This document shows positions 37,898-49,499 of a DNA stretch of 64,000 nucleotides, one piece after another. Below the pieces are notes generated by a model, which worked only from the letters and a program-made list of their open reading frames with translations, was not told the DNA's origin and did not search any database. The position numbers and the translations under genes were made by a program. The first letter of the stretch is position 1. Each line of letters starts with the position of its first letter. Source of the stretch: Euwallacea fornicatus (lineage: Eukaryota > Arthropoda > Insecta > Coleoptera > Curculionidae); NCBI RefSeq assembly GCF_040115645.1, contig NC_089541.1, forward strand, positions 5,394,001 through 5,458,000. Direction: 5' to 3'.

Positions 37898-40800
37898 TTA
37901 ACTGCAACATGAGGCCGGATTAGGGTCTTTGCCCGATCGCTTTGTGATGTTTATCCTTGTAAATTCTTCCGCAATAGTCGGGTGAATTCCCACAGTGCTC
38001 ATTAAAGCATTTATGGTTAAATTGCATCTAGAATATATATCTTTGTAGAAATTTTCAATAAATAATATTCAATGAACTTACTTCATTGCGCTAGCAAATC
38101 CTTGTATCACTTCACCGGCTTGAGGTCCGATAAAATGCATTCCTAAGACTTTTTGATCCCCTTCTCTTAAAGCTACTACCTTGATGTAGCAATGTGTGAT
38201 GTTCTTTTGAGGAATGAAGAATTCCGTTGGTTTGTAATAGGCGTGATAGATTTCAATGTGATCTTCGCCAAATCTAGATGTAGCGACTTCTTCACTTAAA
38301 CCTGGAAGTTTAAACAAAAACAATTAGCGTTATGCTTCAAAGTTGTTTTTCTTATAATTTACCCACAGCTCCGTATTCTAAGGGAGTAAATACAGTAGTG
38401 GCCACATTGTCATAATCCATGTTAATGGTGCTGTTTCCAAATAGTCTCCTTGATAACAGTCTGCCGGCATGGATAGCAACAGGCGTTAATTCGGGCTTTT
38501 TCTACAGAGAAATAATATTCAAAAACAAGACTAAGAGAATTATAGACTTAACGTGCTATTTACTTGTGACAACTTTGTGAACTTTTTAATTCTTAGTTAC
38601 ACTTTTAAGTTTATAAAAAAATCTCTTGATGGGAGTGCATTCGTGTTTTTTTTGACTTAAAAGATAACCGAAAACTCTTCTATAATTCCCCTTTTTTATA
38701 TTTACATGTATTGGTTAATGTATGTTTATTTTTGCTTATTTAAAAATTTATTTTAGCTTACATATAAAACATCTCCAACAGCGTAGATATGAGGCACATT
38801 GGTCTGTTCATTAACGGTATCAATTTTCTCACCGTCTCCCGCAACTTTAACTCCCGCGTTCTCTAGGTGGAGTTCCTTGGTGAGCGCTCTGCGCCCAATT
38901 GCAAATAAAATGGTATCAAACTCGTCACTTAATTCTTGATTGGCATCATTCGCCCAAGTGACCTTTAATTTACCGGAATTCAGTTTTTCTACAGACTTCG
39001 GAATTGACCTGAAAAGTACAGCTCCTTACAAGTCTGAACGAGATTCTCCCAGAAAATAACAATTTTGCTCATACAAACAGGCGAGACTCACTTGTGTAAG
39101 AATTTTACTCCTTTATGTTCCATCTCAGCCACAATTATGTTGGCCATTTGCTGGTCAAAACCTCTGAGAGGCACTGATCTGACCATTACTGTGGTGTCGT
39201 AGCCGAGACCTTTCAAAAATCCGCCACACTCCAAACCGATATATCCTGCTCCTATGATTACAGTCTTTCCTGGTTCCCGATCTAGACTGAATATATCGTC
39301 ACTAGTGATACCATACTCTATGGCCCCGGGAATGTCCGAATACTTCGGCCTTCCACCAACGGCGATTAAAAAGTACCGGGCCTTCAATAGACGCTCGCCT
39401 TGTTTCGTTACGGTGTGTACGGTATGTGCATCTTTAAATGTTCCTATTCCATTGATGTATTCTACTTTTCTACAATAAAGGATTTTAATAGTTCACGCAT
39501 ACAGTGATCGCTAATAGAATTTAGTTCATTACTACACACTAAAAAATCAAGGGTGAATAGTCAAAATAGTTGATTATTTAAACTTTCAATAAGAATAACA
39601 ATTTTTGTAGAATCATCACCTGAAAAAAAGTATATGCCAATTTTTTTTTTATTAGTGTTATTTTTTGTCACTCACAGGCGTTCAATCTGTCACACTTGAA
39701 AGATATGTTGTTAAATCATCAATTTTTTTCCGTGTATTTTGCATAAATCTATGACTTACTTATCTCTAAGTTCTACTCTTGTCACCCAATTGACTGATTT
39801 AATATGTGCTTGAACAGCATCTTTCAAGGCTAGCCAATTGTGGCTAACATTATCACCAATTTGCCAGCCATAACTCTTAGCATCCTAAAAAGAAAATGCC
39901 TTCACAAATCTTAAAATTAACCATATTACTGTTGATTTGTATGGAGACCATAAAGAATCACTGACTAGAGGCAAATAAATGCTAATTTAATGATTACTTA
40001 TTGTGTTATAAATGAAGTGACAATTTATGCAATTTCTAATCTAAATACACCGTACAACAGCTTTCTGTAAAACAAAGTTCCATTATCTAATCCATTATTC
40101 TTATTAGCAATTTAAAAATGAATATCATTATTAATAGAGAACAGTTACAGAAATCAATATAACACCCAAAAACAAGAAATCAATACCACACTAGGAATAG
40201 GAATAACATTACTGTGTAAGTCTGTTCTTGAGATTTATTGAAAATGAAATTTGGTATTTTTTTTTATTTTTAAAATATCGTGCGGGAATTTAATTACAAC
40301 AAAAACTTCTTACCTGGATGGCTTCTCCTAATAAAGCAGCCTGATGCATGAGTTTCTTGGGAATACATCCGACATTGACGCATGTTCCGCCCAGTCCCCA
40401 TTTTGTACCCAAAGGACTAGGAGTGACAAAATCTAAAACAGCAACTTTTGCGCCTAAGCTGGTGGCTTCTTTGGCGGCTGCTAGACCACCTGATCCACCG
40501 CCAATGACCACAAGATCATAGTCATAATCGCCTTTAAAATAAGAAAAAAATTCTCTTTTAGGGGTATAAATTTTAGTGAATTTAATACCATGGAGTTTAT
40601 TATTTAGAGACCACAAGCAAATTTGGCATTTGATTAGGAAATATGTGTGTAGACTCCTGGTAATGTTATAAAATTACAAAAACAACACAACATTAAACAA
40701 TTAAAAATGACTAAATATCTACTTGTAGATATATACAAGTATATATACATAGTAATTTATATATATATTTTACTTGCAGTCGTCATTTACAAATTATTAA

Positions 40801-41950
40801 TGATAATATTTTTAGTAAGCAGAATAATGTTATCAGGTGATTATACCAGAGAGAACACAACTTTGAGGACAGTTACACTGTTTTGAACCTTTACACATGT
40901 TAGTCATTGCTTTTTTTTCAGATTTTTTATCCATTAGTGTTTTACTTCCAAACTTTATAAATTCAAAGGTCAATTATTTTGAGACAAAATCTGTCAAAAT
41001 AATCTCTTTTGTAAGTAAGTAAAAATTTATAGGTTTAATATTAATTTTTACACATCTTTTCTTAAACCCTCTTAATACATTAGTTTGGTGTTAGTAGTAG
41101 TTACAATTTTAATTGGGATTGACACACTTCAAATTACTTTGATCTTTTGTCAGACTTTTAAAAGACAAACATCACTGTTGCCATTTTTAGTTGTTTTACT
41201 GCTTGAAGGACATTAGAAAAAATTAAGTATTTCACTGAATTTGGAAGATAGTGATGTCTTTGGATTTTGGTTTACTATACCACTTTAGTATATCTTATTT
41301 TGAGCTAGAATTAACTCTATCATTATGTAAACTCTGGGAATTACATTCCTCTAAATTTAAAGTACATTATAGCTGATTAATATGGAGGAATGACATGAGT
41401 ATGAGTACATAGGTACTCTCTGGAAAAACTTACTGGCACTTAAAATTATATTTCCTAACAATAATATATGATATGAAGTTTTTTCTTTTGAATGATGCTT
41501 AAAATTTTATTTTACAGTGTAAATTCTCAAAAAGATAGTGGTATGTCTGTATTGATTTGCACACTCAATTTAAGGTTAATAAACAATTTCTTTACACTTA
41601 GGTTATGGTTATTTTAGATCTTAGGACTTCTAGAACTTCTAGTAAACATCCTTTTATTTGTGATGAATAAATGTCAGTTTAAAGTTTACTAGAAGTCAGT
41701 GACTAGAACTACTTTTCACTTATCTGTGGGAAGGTTATACATCACATTTCATTACCACTACTACCTACTTAAATCACAAGAAATTGAGTTCAATGTCGTA
41801 ATGATACTACTTTTACTTACTGCTCAGTTTGGAATTACTTAAGCACCGCACTTGCCTTGGTTCTATGTGTTTGTAAAAGAGAAATTTTGAATTTTTCAAT
41901 GTGCAGGCAGTAGCAAATCTGATATTTTTAAAACAAAAAACTGACGCCAT
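37898..41950 (-). CDS. TrxR: Thioredoxin reductase, mitochondrial isoform (TrxR)
   Basis: FAD/NADPH disulfide reductase that reduces thioredoxin and, in insects lacking glutathione reductase, also supports glutathione recycling. Eight exons (41821-41950, 40314-40531, 39760-39884, 39092-39469, 38762-39008, 38363-38501, 38082-38301, 37898-38027), in frame throughout, give 528 residues. Seen: a basic, Ser/Phe-rich leader of 43 residues that looks like a mitochondrial presequence; FAD motif GGGSGG (54-59); redox pair CVNVGC (Cys94, Cys99); NADPH motif GAGYIGLE; the GIHPT catalytic-His block; and the C-terminal redox tetrapeptide SCCS, with Cys in place of the selenocysteine of vertebrates. Dipteran orthologues use alternative first exons for cytosolic forms. 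The exon beginning at 40531 starts just before DYDYDL, so the same scheme is likely, but no second first exon was located in the 1.3-kb first intron. Confidence 0.96.
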
Positions 41951-42085
41951 TACAATAATAATAATGACATTGACAGCTAAACATGTGTTTGTCCCACGAG
42001 CCAGAGCTAATCTTGTTTTTTTTACCACTGCTTAGAACAATTACTTGAAACCTTGTAATTGTCAGTTAATTAGAGTGTAGACGGT
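41951..42085. promoter_or_regulatory. Bidirectional promoter region, TrxR / SDR
   Basis: 135 bp between two divergent start codons. Shared regulation of two NADPH-dependent redox enzymes is plausible from the layout only; no stress-response element was recognised. Confidence 0.55.
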
Positions 42086-45000
42086 ATGAAATCTGTTTTA
42101 ATAACCGGCTGCAATCGCGGATTAGGCTTAGGACTGGTTAAACAAATAATGAAAACAACAAATCCGCCTCAAAAAGTGATAGCAACATGCCGGGACGTCG
42201 ACAAAGCACTGGTAAGTGAACTTTGAGTAGATTTCTGATTTGTAGGTTAGAATATCTGAAATTTATTGCTTACCTGTTACTGGAGCCATTTGTTATTAAA
42301 CTTATAATAAATTTATTTTATTTTTTCAATGAAAAGCTTTTTTACTGTAATATGAGCACTAATCGTCGAAAAAATCGAATAAAAAAACTTCTACTGTTTC
42401 TCTACCGAACGCGAAATGTCATATAAATGTGGCGATTGGGAGGTAGAGAGCAGTAGTGTGCAGTATTAAGTGACGTCATGTAGTTAGTATGCGACTGCGC
42501 GTCGGTTCAAAGTGTGCAACTTGAATCAAATAAATTATGGCGCTAAAAACTTGAAAAATCGCATGTCATGGTTATTTACACGGAACTCGTTTATTCATTC
42601 ATATAGCTTCATGTATGCGGTATTGATTAACTCATATCTTGTTGTGGTTTAATTATTTCTAGTACAACTTTTTATAATGAGGAGCAATGCCAGGTTTAGT
42701 TACAAGAAATGTTGAGATCAGCAGCTCTAAACATAGTACTATTTTAATTTAAAGCCTATTTACCCTGTGTACTTACATTTCTTTTCACCTTTATTCACCG
42801 GCGTCTTTTCAATTTTTTCACTACTATTATGATTCACTTTATCGTTGCTATCATCAGCCTTGCTTGAAGCAGAACCAGGGTTCGCCTCAACCTTAGCACG
42901 AGGCATCGATTTGGTGTCATAAGACTTTGATTTCGATTTCCAGCAAGGCATTTTTGATCATTAACCGGATTACGGACGTATTTTTGTAGAATACAATGTT
43001 AGTCAGTACCACTCTCTTAAAAGTCGGGCACCTATCTGAGATAAAATGCAAAATTTTATAGGTGAATAATGGTTTAGGATTTTAAATTACATCATGACTT
43101 GGAAATAGATTGTGGGAAGATGTTTTGGTGCTCAATGGATTTTTTATTAGTTTTATAACAAGGTTTATATGGTTGATGTAGCAGAATTATTCTGTTCCTG
43201 CCTAAGGACAACCTAAGTATGAGAAACTTGCCAATTCCTCCTCTATACGACTTTAACACAGTGGTGCTGCACACATATCATGAGATACTAAAGAAGAATT
43301 TTTAAATTCGATACCACCTCTTGACAATTCACCGAAAATCCTCCTATATTATCCATCAGAAAACAATAATTTGTTACAGATAGCTATCTTAATTTGCATT
43401 TGATAAGAGGATAAAATCGTTATATTAAGATTAAATGTCTCGTGAGGGCAATAAGTGATAATCGCTAGAATCACTAGCCTTGGAATGAGTATGTGTATAA
43501 TGAGAGGACACCAAAAAATGTGGCTTCTTCAATCAGGTCCTTTGAGGGACAAAAGTTTTTCATATTTACTCGTAATAGTTATTGTAGAGTAGAAACTTTA
43601 TTATCTTCTATATGAATATTCATTTAAAACATATTTTTAGGCATTATACGAGGTTGCCAGTCAACACAAGAACCTCCACATACTTCAGTTAGGTAGGATC
43701 AATTGAACGAAAATCTATGAACTAAAATTGATAAATAAGTAATATTAATAATCACATTTTCTATTAGACGTCCGAAACACTGATACTTTTGACCAATTTT
43801 CTCAAGATGTAGGCCATATAGTACGAGAAGAAGGCTTGAACGTCCTCTTCAACAATGCTGGCTACTCTCCAAAGTCTACAAGAATAAATTTTGTCAAAGC
43901 TGATCAACTAGCTGAAACCTTTGCTATTAATACTATTGGTCCGATAATGCTAACAAAGGTAATAATCCCATATATTAATGTATATGTCGGAGATTTTATA
44001 GTTCATAAGTTTTAGTATTATATTAGAGTTAGTAGCACTGACAGAGCTATCTAGGGATGAAATACTGTCGAACGAGGTTACTATTACCACCGCTATCAAA
44101 GTGTCAAGTGTCGGTGAACCCCGTTCGGGACTAGGATACACCTTGGGAACGAAGAAGGAAATGCAGTGCGGTCCAGTAGTAGTAAATTCGTTAGCTTGTC
44201 ATTATATTTTCACAATAGAGTAACATTTTTTAACTAAAGAGAATGTTCCAAATGTTATTCGGACATATACAACAATAACGAAGCTATTTCTTTTAGGCCC
44301 TTATGCCTTTGTTGAAGCAAGCAGCCACTACCAACGAAAAAGAGTCATTGGGAAGCAAGAGAGCTGCGGTGATAAATATGTCATCCGTGTTGGGATCAAT
44401 AGCATTGAACAGTGATGGGGGGTTGTATCCTTATCGGTGCTCTAAGGTATACACTTACTAAAATCGCCAAATATCCCATAAATTTGCGATAGATTATTCT
44501 TGCATCACAAAAGCAGCAATATGTAGAACATACAAGTGCTTGACAAAATTCAATAAAGGATAATGTATACTATATGCTCTGACGCCGCAAACAATCAAAC
44601 ATCTTTCGAATTTGCTTAATCATGATCATTTTATTGTTGAAATATCTGATAAAATAATTTAAAGACTTCAAAATAAATTTTACTGCAGAATAATTATCGT
44701 GAGAAAACAGGTCCTTTGAAATACTAATATTTTAACGAAAATTAAATTTTAGTTGATAAAAGGCTGATGAAATTCATCGTGCTTTTAATTGCGAAATAAA
44801 TATTCAGTTACATTTCTAACTCGTTCGTAATTCTCATTGTCCTTGCAGGATAATAACACACAGTCATTTCGTGTCGATGACGACAATGATTTGCAGAAAT
44901 TCGTTAAAAAGATATTTTTAGAGCCGATAAGTAGCATAAAGGATAACATGCAAGGATAAAATAAATTAGTTCAAACCCATAGATACAAAGGATATTGTAC

Positions 45001-45345
45001 CTTTATTGTCCTTTTTAATTGATGATCTCATTTGATAATTTTTAATGAAGATAAATAATATCAGCCTATCAATTGACATAAAAAATTATCTACATTGACC
45101 TGAATTATCAAGTATTTTAGGCGGCAATTAATATGGCAACAAAATCACTGAGTGCTGACTTAAAAAATGATGGAATTTTGGTCACTTGCGTACACCCAGG
45201 ATGGGTTAAAACTGATATGGGGGGTAGCAATGCGCCAATGGACATAGAAACGAGTTGTTCCAGTCTAGTCGAATTTATTACGAATCTAACTGAAAAACAT
45301 AACGGAGGATTTTTTCAGTGGGATGGAAAGGAATTACAGTGGTAG
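42086..45345 (+). CDS. Sniffer-like short-chain dehydrogenase/reductase
   Basis: Classical SDR of the C-factor/sniffer group (NADPH carbonyl reductases; Drosophila sniffer protects neurons from oxidative stress). Five exons (42086-42211, 43641-43692, 43768-43958, 44297-44446, 45121-45345), phases 0,1,0,0, give 247 residues, the usual length. Cofactor motif TGCNRGLG (7-14), NNAG (88-91), a Ser-containing NMSSVLGS block, catalytic YRCSK (Tyr169, Lys173), and HPGWVKTDMGG after the active site are all present. It is divergent from TrxR and convergent with the metalloproteinase, its stop being 60 bp from that gene's stop. Substrate cannot be read from sequence. Confidence 0.92.
42760..42951 (-). 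CDS. Possible nested minus-strand exon or small ORF
   Basis: 63 codons from an ATG at 42951, inside intron 1 of the SDR gene on the other strand. The N-terminus begins MPCWKSKSKSYDTKS and the rest is Lys/Ser/Asn/Glu-rich and probably disordered. A perfect gtaagt donor overlaps the last codons (after GGCGAAAAGAAAT), so this could be a first exon whose continuation was not found. Family not recognised; it may be chance. Confidence 0.25.
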   Translation of the reverse strand: MPCWKSKSKSYDTKSMPRAKVEANPGSASSKADDSNDKVNHNSSEKIEKTPVNKGEKKCKYTG

Positions 45346-45405
45346 CTCAGAATTAAAAAAAACATAATTCTTAAATTATAATTCTTATTACTTAGATTAA
45401 AATTC

Positions 45406-48400
45406 TTAAAATCCATAGAGTTGCCTCATTGTATCAGCTTCCTCCTTACATCCCAACCAAATTGGGGCCACTGGTAAAGGTGAAGATTCTGTGGGTTTTA
45501 CCCAGTTATTATCGAATTTCCAAAATAATGCCCCTTTAAAAAAATAGGTTATTCCTGCAAAAAAAATTTCAAAAACAATCTATTTAATTGCAGTCGCAGT
45601 TATACCATCTTTCCAAGTAGTGGCAGCGTCTAGATTTATGGGAACACCATTCCAACGATCCATGCTCATTGGATAACCCGGATCTATTGTTTTGGTTGTT
45701 TCATTATACCTCCAAAAGCGGTCGCTTTTGTAAAAATACGTTTTGCCTATTTTACATAGGTACAGATATATGAGTATTATCCGCGAATTATTTTACATCT
45801 TTACCATTTCTTTTCCATGTCTGTACAGCGTCAATATCATCTAGATATTCTGGAAGTCCGAAATAACTTAACGACAGAGGACTATTTCCTACAAACTCAA
45901 AACCATCGAAAATCCATACTTTGCTGCCAGTGAATAGCACAATATGGCCGTCAGGCCTCTGATAAGCGGCATCAATCTTCTTTATTTCCTTAGGGAGACT
46001 TGGAAACATCTGCCTTATAGAGGTGGGATAACCTGAAGAGATAACACCTTTATCTCTTAGCCTCCACAAATACTGAAATAGTATCAAATGCATATTAATC
46101 TAATTCAACAGAAAATACGAGAGGCATCTACTTCATCTTTAAAAATAAAAAGTTCGCCTCTAAGAGTTGCAACAGCGTCAAAGTGCCCATGGCAAATATA
46201 AGGTAAACTCGGGGCGTTGTTTTCAGGAGTGGTTTTGTGAGGATCATGTTCTTTATGGACTTCCACAGATTCGTTGTCACCTTCGTATAAAACTTTTTTG
46301 TCATCATTATTATCGGGTTGCTCTGTGGTGGTAGGTCTCCTGGGACTAAACCTAAAACGTACGACATAGAAATGCCGAAGATATTTTGAATTAGCTGGAA
46401 GTTTACCAGGGATTGAGTCGTTTCCAGCTACGTGTTGTATCTTCACGATCTCGCTTTCGTTCCCCAGAATCAGGATGGCTTGGAGATGTTTCCAAAGTTG
46501 CAGTCGAAGTAGTTGTAGTGGATGTTGTGGTTTCTTCTGATTGAGGTCGTGTTAAGTCATCATCTTTTAATCTCTTTTGAACTACAGCTCAATATTTTAT
46601 TTTGGTTACAACTTCAATAATCCATACTCACTGTACAACATATACATCCCCAAGATGTCATCGTAATCCAACAAGTTGTTCGAATTCTGGTCCCATCCCT
46701 TATAGTAGGGGAACATTACCGATGATTGCACATTTGAGTGGGATAACCCCAGAGAATGACCGAGTTCATGAAGAGCCACAGTGAAGAAATTCGTGCCCTC
46801 GGGTTCCTCGTATTCATCTCTAAAGATGGGCTTTTCGACCCAATTCTCATCGTCGTCGAAATGGATATCACCAGAGAGACTTGGTGATTCGTCGTGGCCT
46901 GGGGAGAAGGCGTGAGCTAGGATTTGTCCGGGACCATCAAAGGGGTATCTGACGAGGAAATGGCCTTAAGAAGAGTCGTATATGACAGAAACTCCGTAAC
47001 ATCGTTTGTTGAAGTGATATTGTTAGAAAATACGGGATTCATAAGGATTAATTGTATATACTCAATGTTTGAGTTATGAAATATGTAAGTAGTTTTACCA
47101 AGCGAAAAAGTAGCAAGTTTACTGCAGTGGTAGAAATACTGTCAAGTCGAAGACAACACTATGAGGCTAAGATAGAAAATTGATGTGTTTGCCAATTACA
47201 ACTTATAATTTTTTTCTCTGATTCACACCATTTGATTGACTTTTTTGATTGCTGGAAAAACGTAAATAATTTTTAACAGATTAAAACAAAAATTCTTTAC
47301 AATAAGAAGACCGAAAGGGGCGCATAATTAGTAACTTGTCTACTTCCCAATCGTGCATATGTTATTACAATCTGAAATATGTAAAATTTTAGGTGTTACT
47401 GTCTACTCTCTTAAAAAGACACAATACAACATGATTCGCAGGAATGGTGTTCTCTATAGAATAAAGAAATAAGAAATTGATAAATGTTTTGTCAGAGTTT
47501 GTGGCGTTTACAAAGAGGAAATAGAAAAATTCAAAAAATTACGTGCCTAATTGTGTAGTTCGAGTAAAATAAAAACATAATAAAATTTCTAGTAAATTCA
47601 CATCAGTAGAGGGAGAAAAATAAATTTTCTTGATAATTTGGCGAATGGGATTTTTCTTGTCAGTCTTATAGAAACAGCAACTTGTGTTAATTATAACCTT
47701 GAACAAACTTGGAATAAAAATTAAATTTATTTAAAAAATATATCACTATGCTTTACGTACCTGTCTCCATGATATCTCCTTGAAAAACTCACAATAATGT
47801 CAGCTTCAGGACTATAAGACCTGGAGAAAGTCAAGCGCCCATACCCTCCCCAGACATCCAAAGCTTTTTTAATGTTTCTGGCCACTACATCTTCTCCAAG
47901 GCGTGATGACCAATTTGAAATACTAAAATTCTTTCTTTCTGCTCCTGCATACCATATATTTAAACATAAATCTTACTAATATGTGATATGTCTCTTATTC
48001 CACCCTTTCACCGTAACATATCTCTTCCTTCTCTTGCGGTTTTGATTTGGGATGATGTCGGCAACTCCACATCTTGGAGATGACATCAGCTGATCCAAGA
48101 TATTTATAAGCCATTCCTATTATTGAATAACTACTTACGTTAAGGGTGGCATTATCAATAATTCCCGTTTCTTCTATAGCACCAAACTTTTGCATATTTT
48201 TGATGATCTTGCTTAAATTCTCTTCGGAATATATAGCTTCTGATTGACCACCACCATCGACTAAGTAACCGTATCTTTGCATGAATTTTAGCTAAAATGT
48301 GTAATTTTTCATTTCAGAATATTTTATTTCAAGAATATAGATAAAATTAAATTACCGCTTCATCTGAAGGCACTTGTCTTCCATAGTTATTCTCACCAGA

Positions 48401-48460
48401 TAAACATTTCAAACACACCATATACGAACACCACACAACTAATTTCAAAGAGAACTTCAT
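45406..48460 (-). CDS. Mmp: Secreted matrix metalloproteinase, furin-activated
   Basis: Zinc endopeptidase of the MMP (M10A) family. Ten exons: 48356-48460, 48139-48291, 47977-48089, 47761-47922, 46632-46948, 46407-46581, 46132-46351, 45805-46072, 45606-45746 and 45406-45554, giving 600 residues. Order: signal peptide (MKFSLKLVVWCSYMVCLKC, cut near residue 22), propeptide, cysteine switch PRCGVAD (Cys93), furin site RKRRKR (104-109), catalytic domain with HELGHSLGLSH (His238, Glu239, His242, His248) and Met-turn SSVMFPYY, a Thr/Glu/Arg-rich hinge of ~100 residues, then a four-blade hemopexin domain closed by CHGHFDA...WLGC. No C-terminal hydrophobic GPI signal is seen, so it should be secreted rather than anchored. 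The start of exon 6 could be 46587 instead. Which insect Mmp subgroup it belongs to was not resolved. Confidence 0.94.
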
Positions 48461-49499
48461 AATAATTTTTGCAAGGTTCACTAAAGCAGTTTTGTATGAA
48501 TACAACTAACTATCGAATAAATTGTCAACCACTAGATAATCAAAACATTTTGACTAGGATTAATGTGGCAGTATATTGTTCCGATTTTTTCCGACTTTGA
48601 ATGAGCAACCCTGAACTGAACAGAAATTTATTGACATCGATAAAAAATTGCTGGTGGGGCGGGTTTATTTATAAAATGCCTCAGGCGTCTTTCTGGGATT
48701 TTACAATATTTGTAGAAGTGCGAAATGGCTTGAAGTGGCTTCTCAGAAGGATATCATCAATAAATGAATGAATGTCTGAATGGTGAGAAGTGAATCATGC
48801 GGGGAAACCAGTTTAGCATACAAATAAATAAGCGTCTTCTGGGTCAATGATTAAGAAAAGAACAATTAAGAAAGTAATTATGTACCTTCTACATTCATCT
48901 AGAAGAGGTATATGTAGCATTGTTCCTTATATTTGCGTTTTCGGCAAATTAGATAATAATTCATGATGTCAAAATCGAAGGAAGTGATATCACTATGACA
49001 TCTTATTTCTAGTATAAAATAACGTCATAAAAATATTCATACATGCTAGCGTTTTTTTCAAAAAATAATACCAATTTTAGTGAACACATTACTTCCAGTC
49101 TTTCTAGATCGTTGAATTCGTGTTTTAGCACATTAAATTTGTTAAATTCGTAGGTATAAAATAAAATGTGTTCTAATGACTTATGGAAAATCACACACAC
49201 TTCATTTTCTTCTTTTTTTTGTAATAAATATAAGTTTAATTTATGCAATTCATACGAGAAATATGGCTGAAACAAAACTAGCATCGAAATAAGGTAAATA
49301 AAATAAAGATCATATTGTTTTTTAATTTATTGAGTGTTGTAATCCCAAATTCACAATCGCAAGCAAATAAAAGTTATTCCATTTGTTATTAAAATTTAGA
49401 TTTATTATGAGCACATTACACAGATTTATTTTTTTTTAATTTAATTTTAACTAATTAAGTTTGCAATGAATTACTAAAACAAACTAATAATATAACGTG
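48461..49499. other. Intergenic, Mmp upstream / Acss3 downstream
   Basis: 1.04 kb with no coding frame. It must hold the Mmp promoter and the 3' end of Acss3 (a minus-strand AATAAA near 49423-49428 is a good candidate for Acss3 polyadenylation). Confidence 0.5.

Noticed and set aside
40532..40616. TrxR starting inside exon 2 region at 40616
   Set aside because: The codon is TTG. The acceptor at 40532 joins in frame to a proper ATG exon at 41821-41950.
47995..48088. Minus-strand frame reading ISKMWSCRHHPKSKPQEK as part of the metalloproteinase
   Set aside because: The true frame, set by the splice acceptor at 48090, reads LMSSPRCGVAD with the cysteine switch and furin site.
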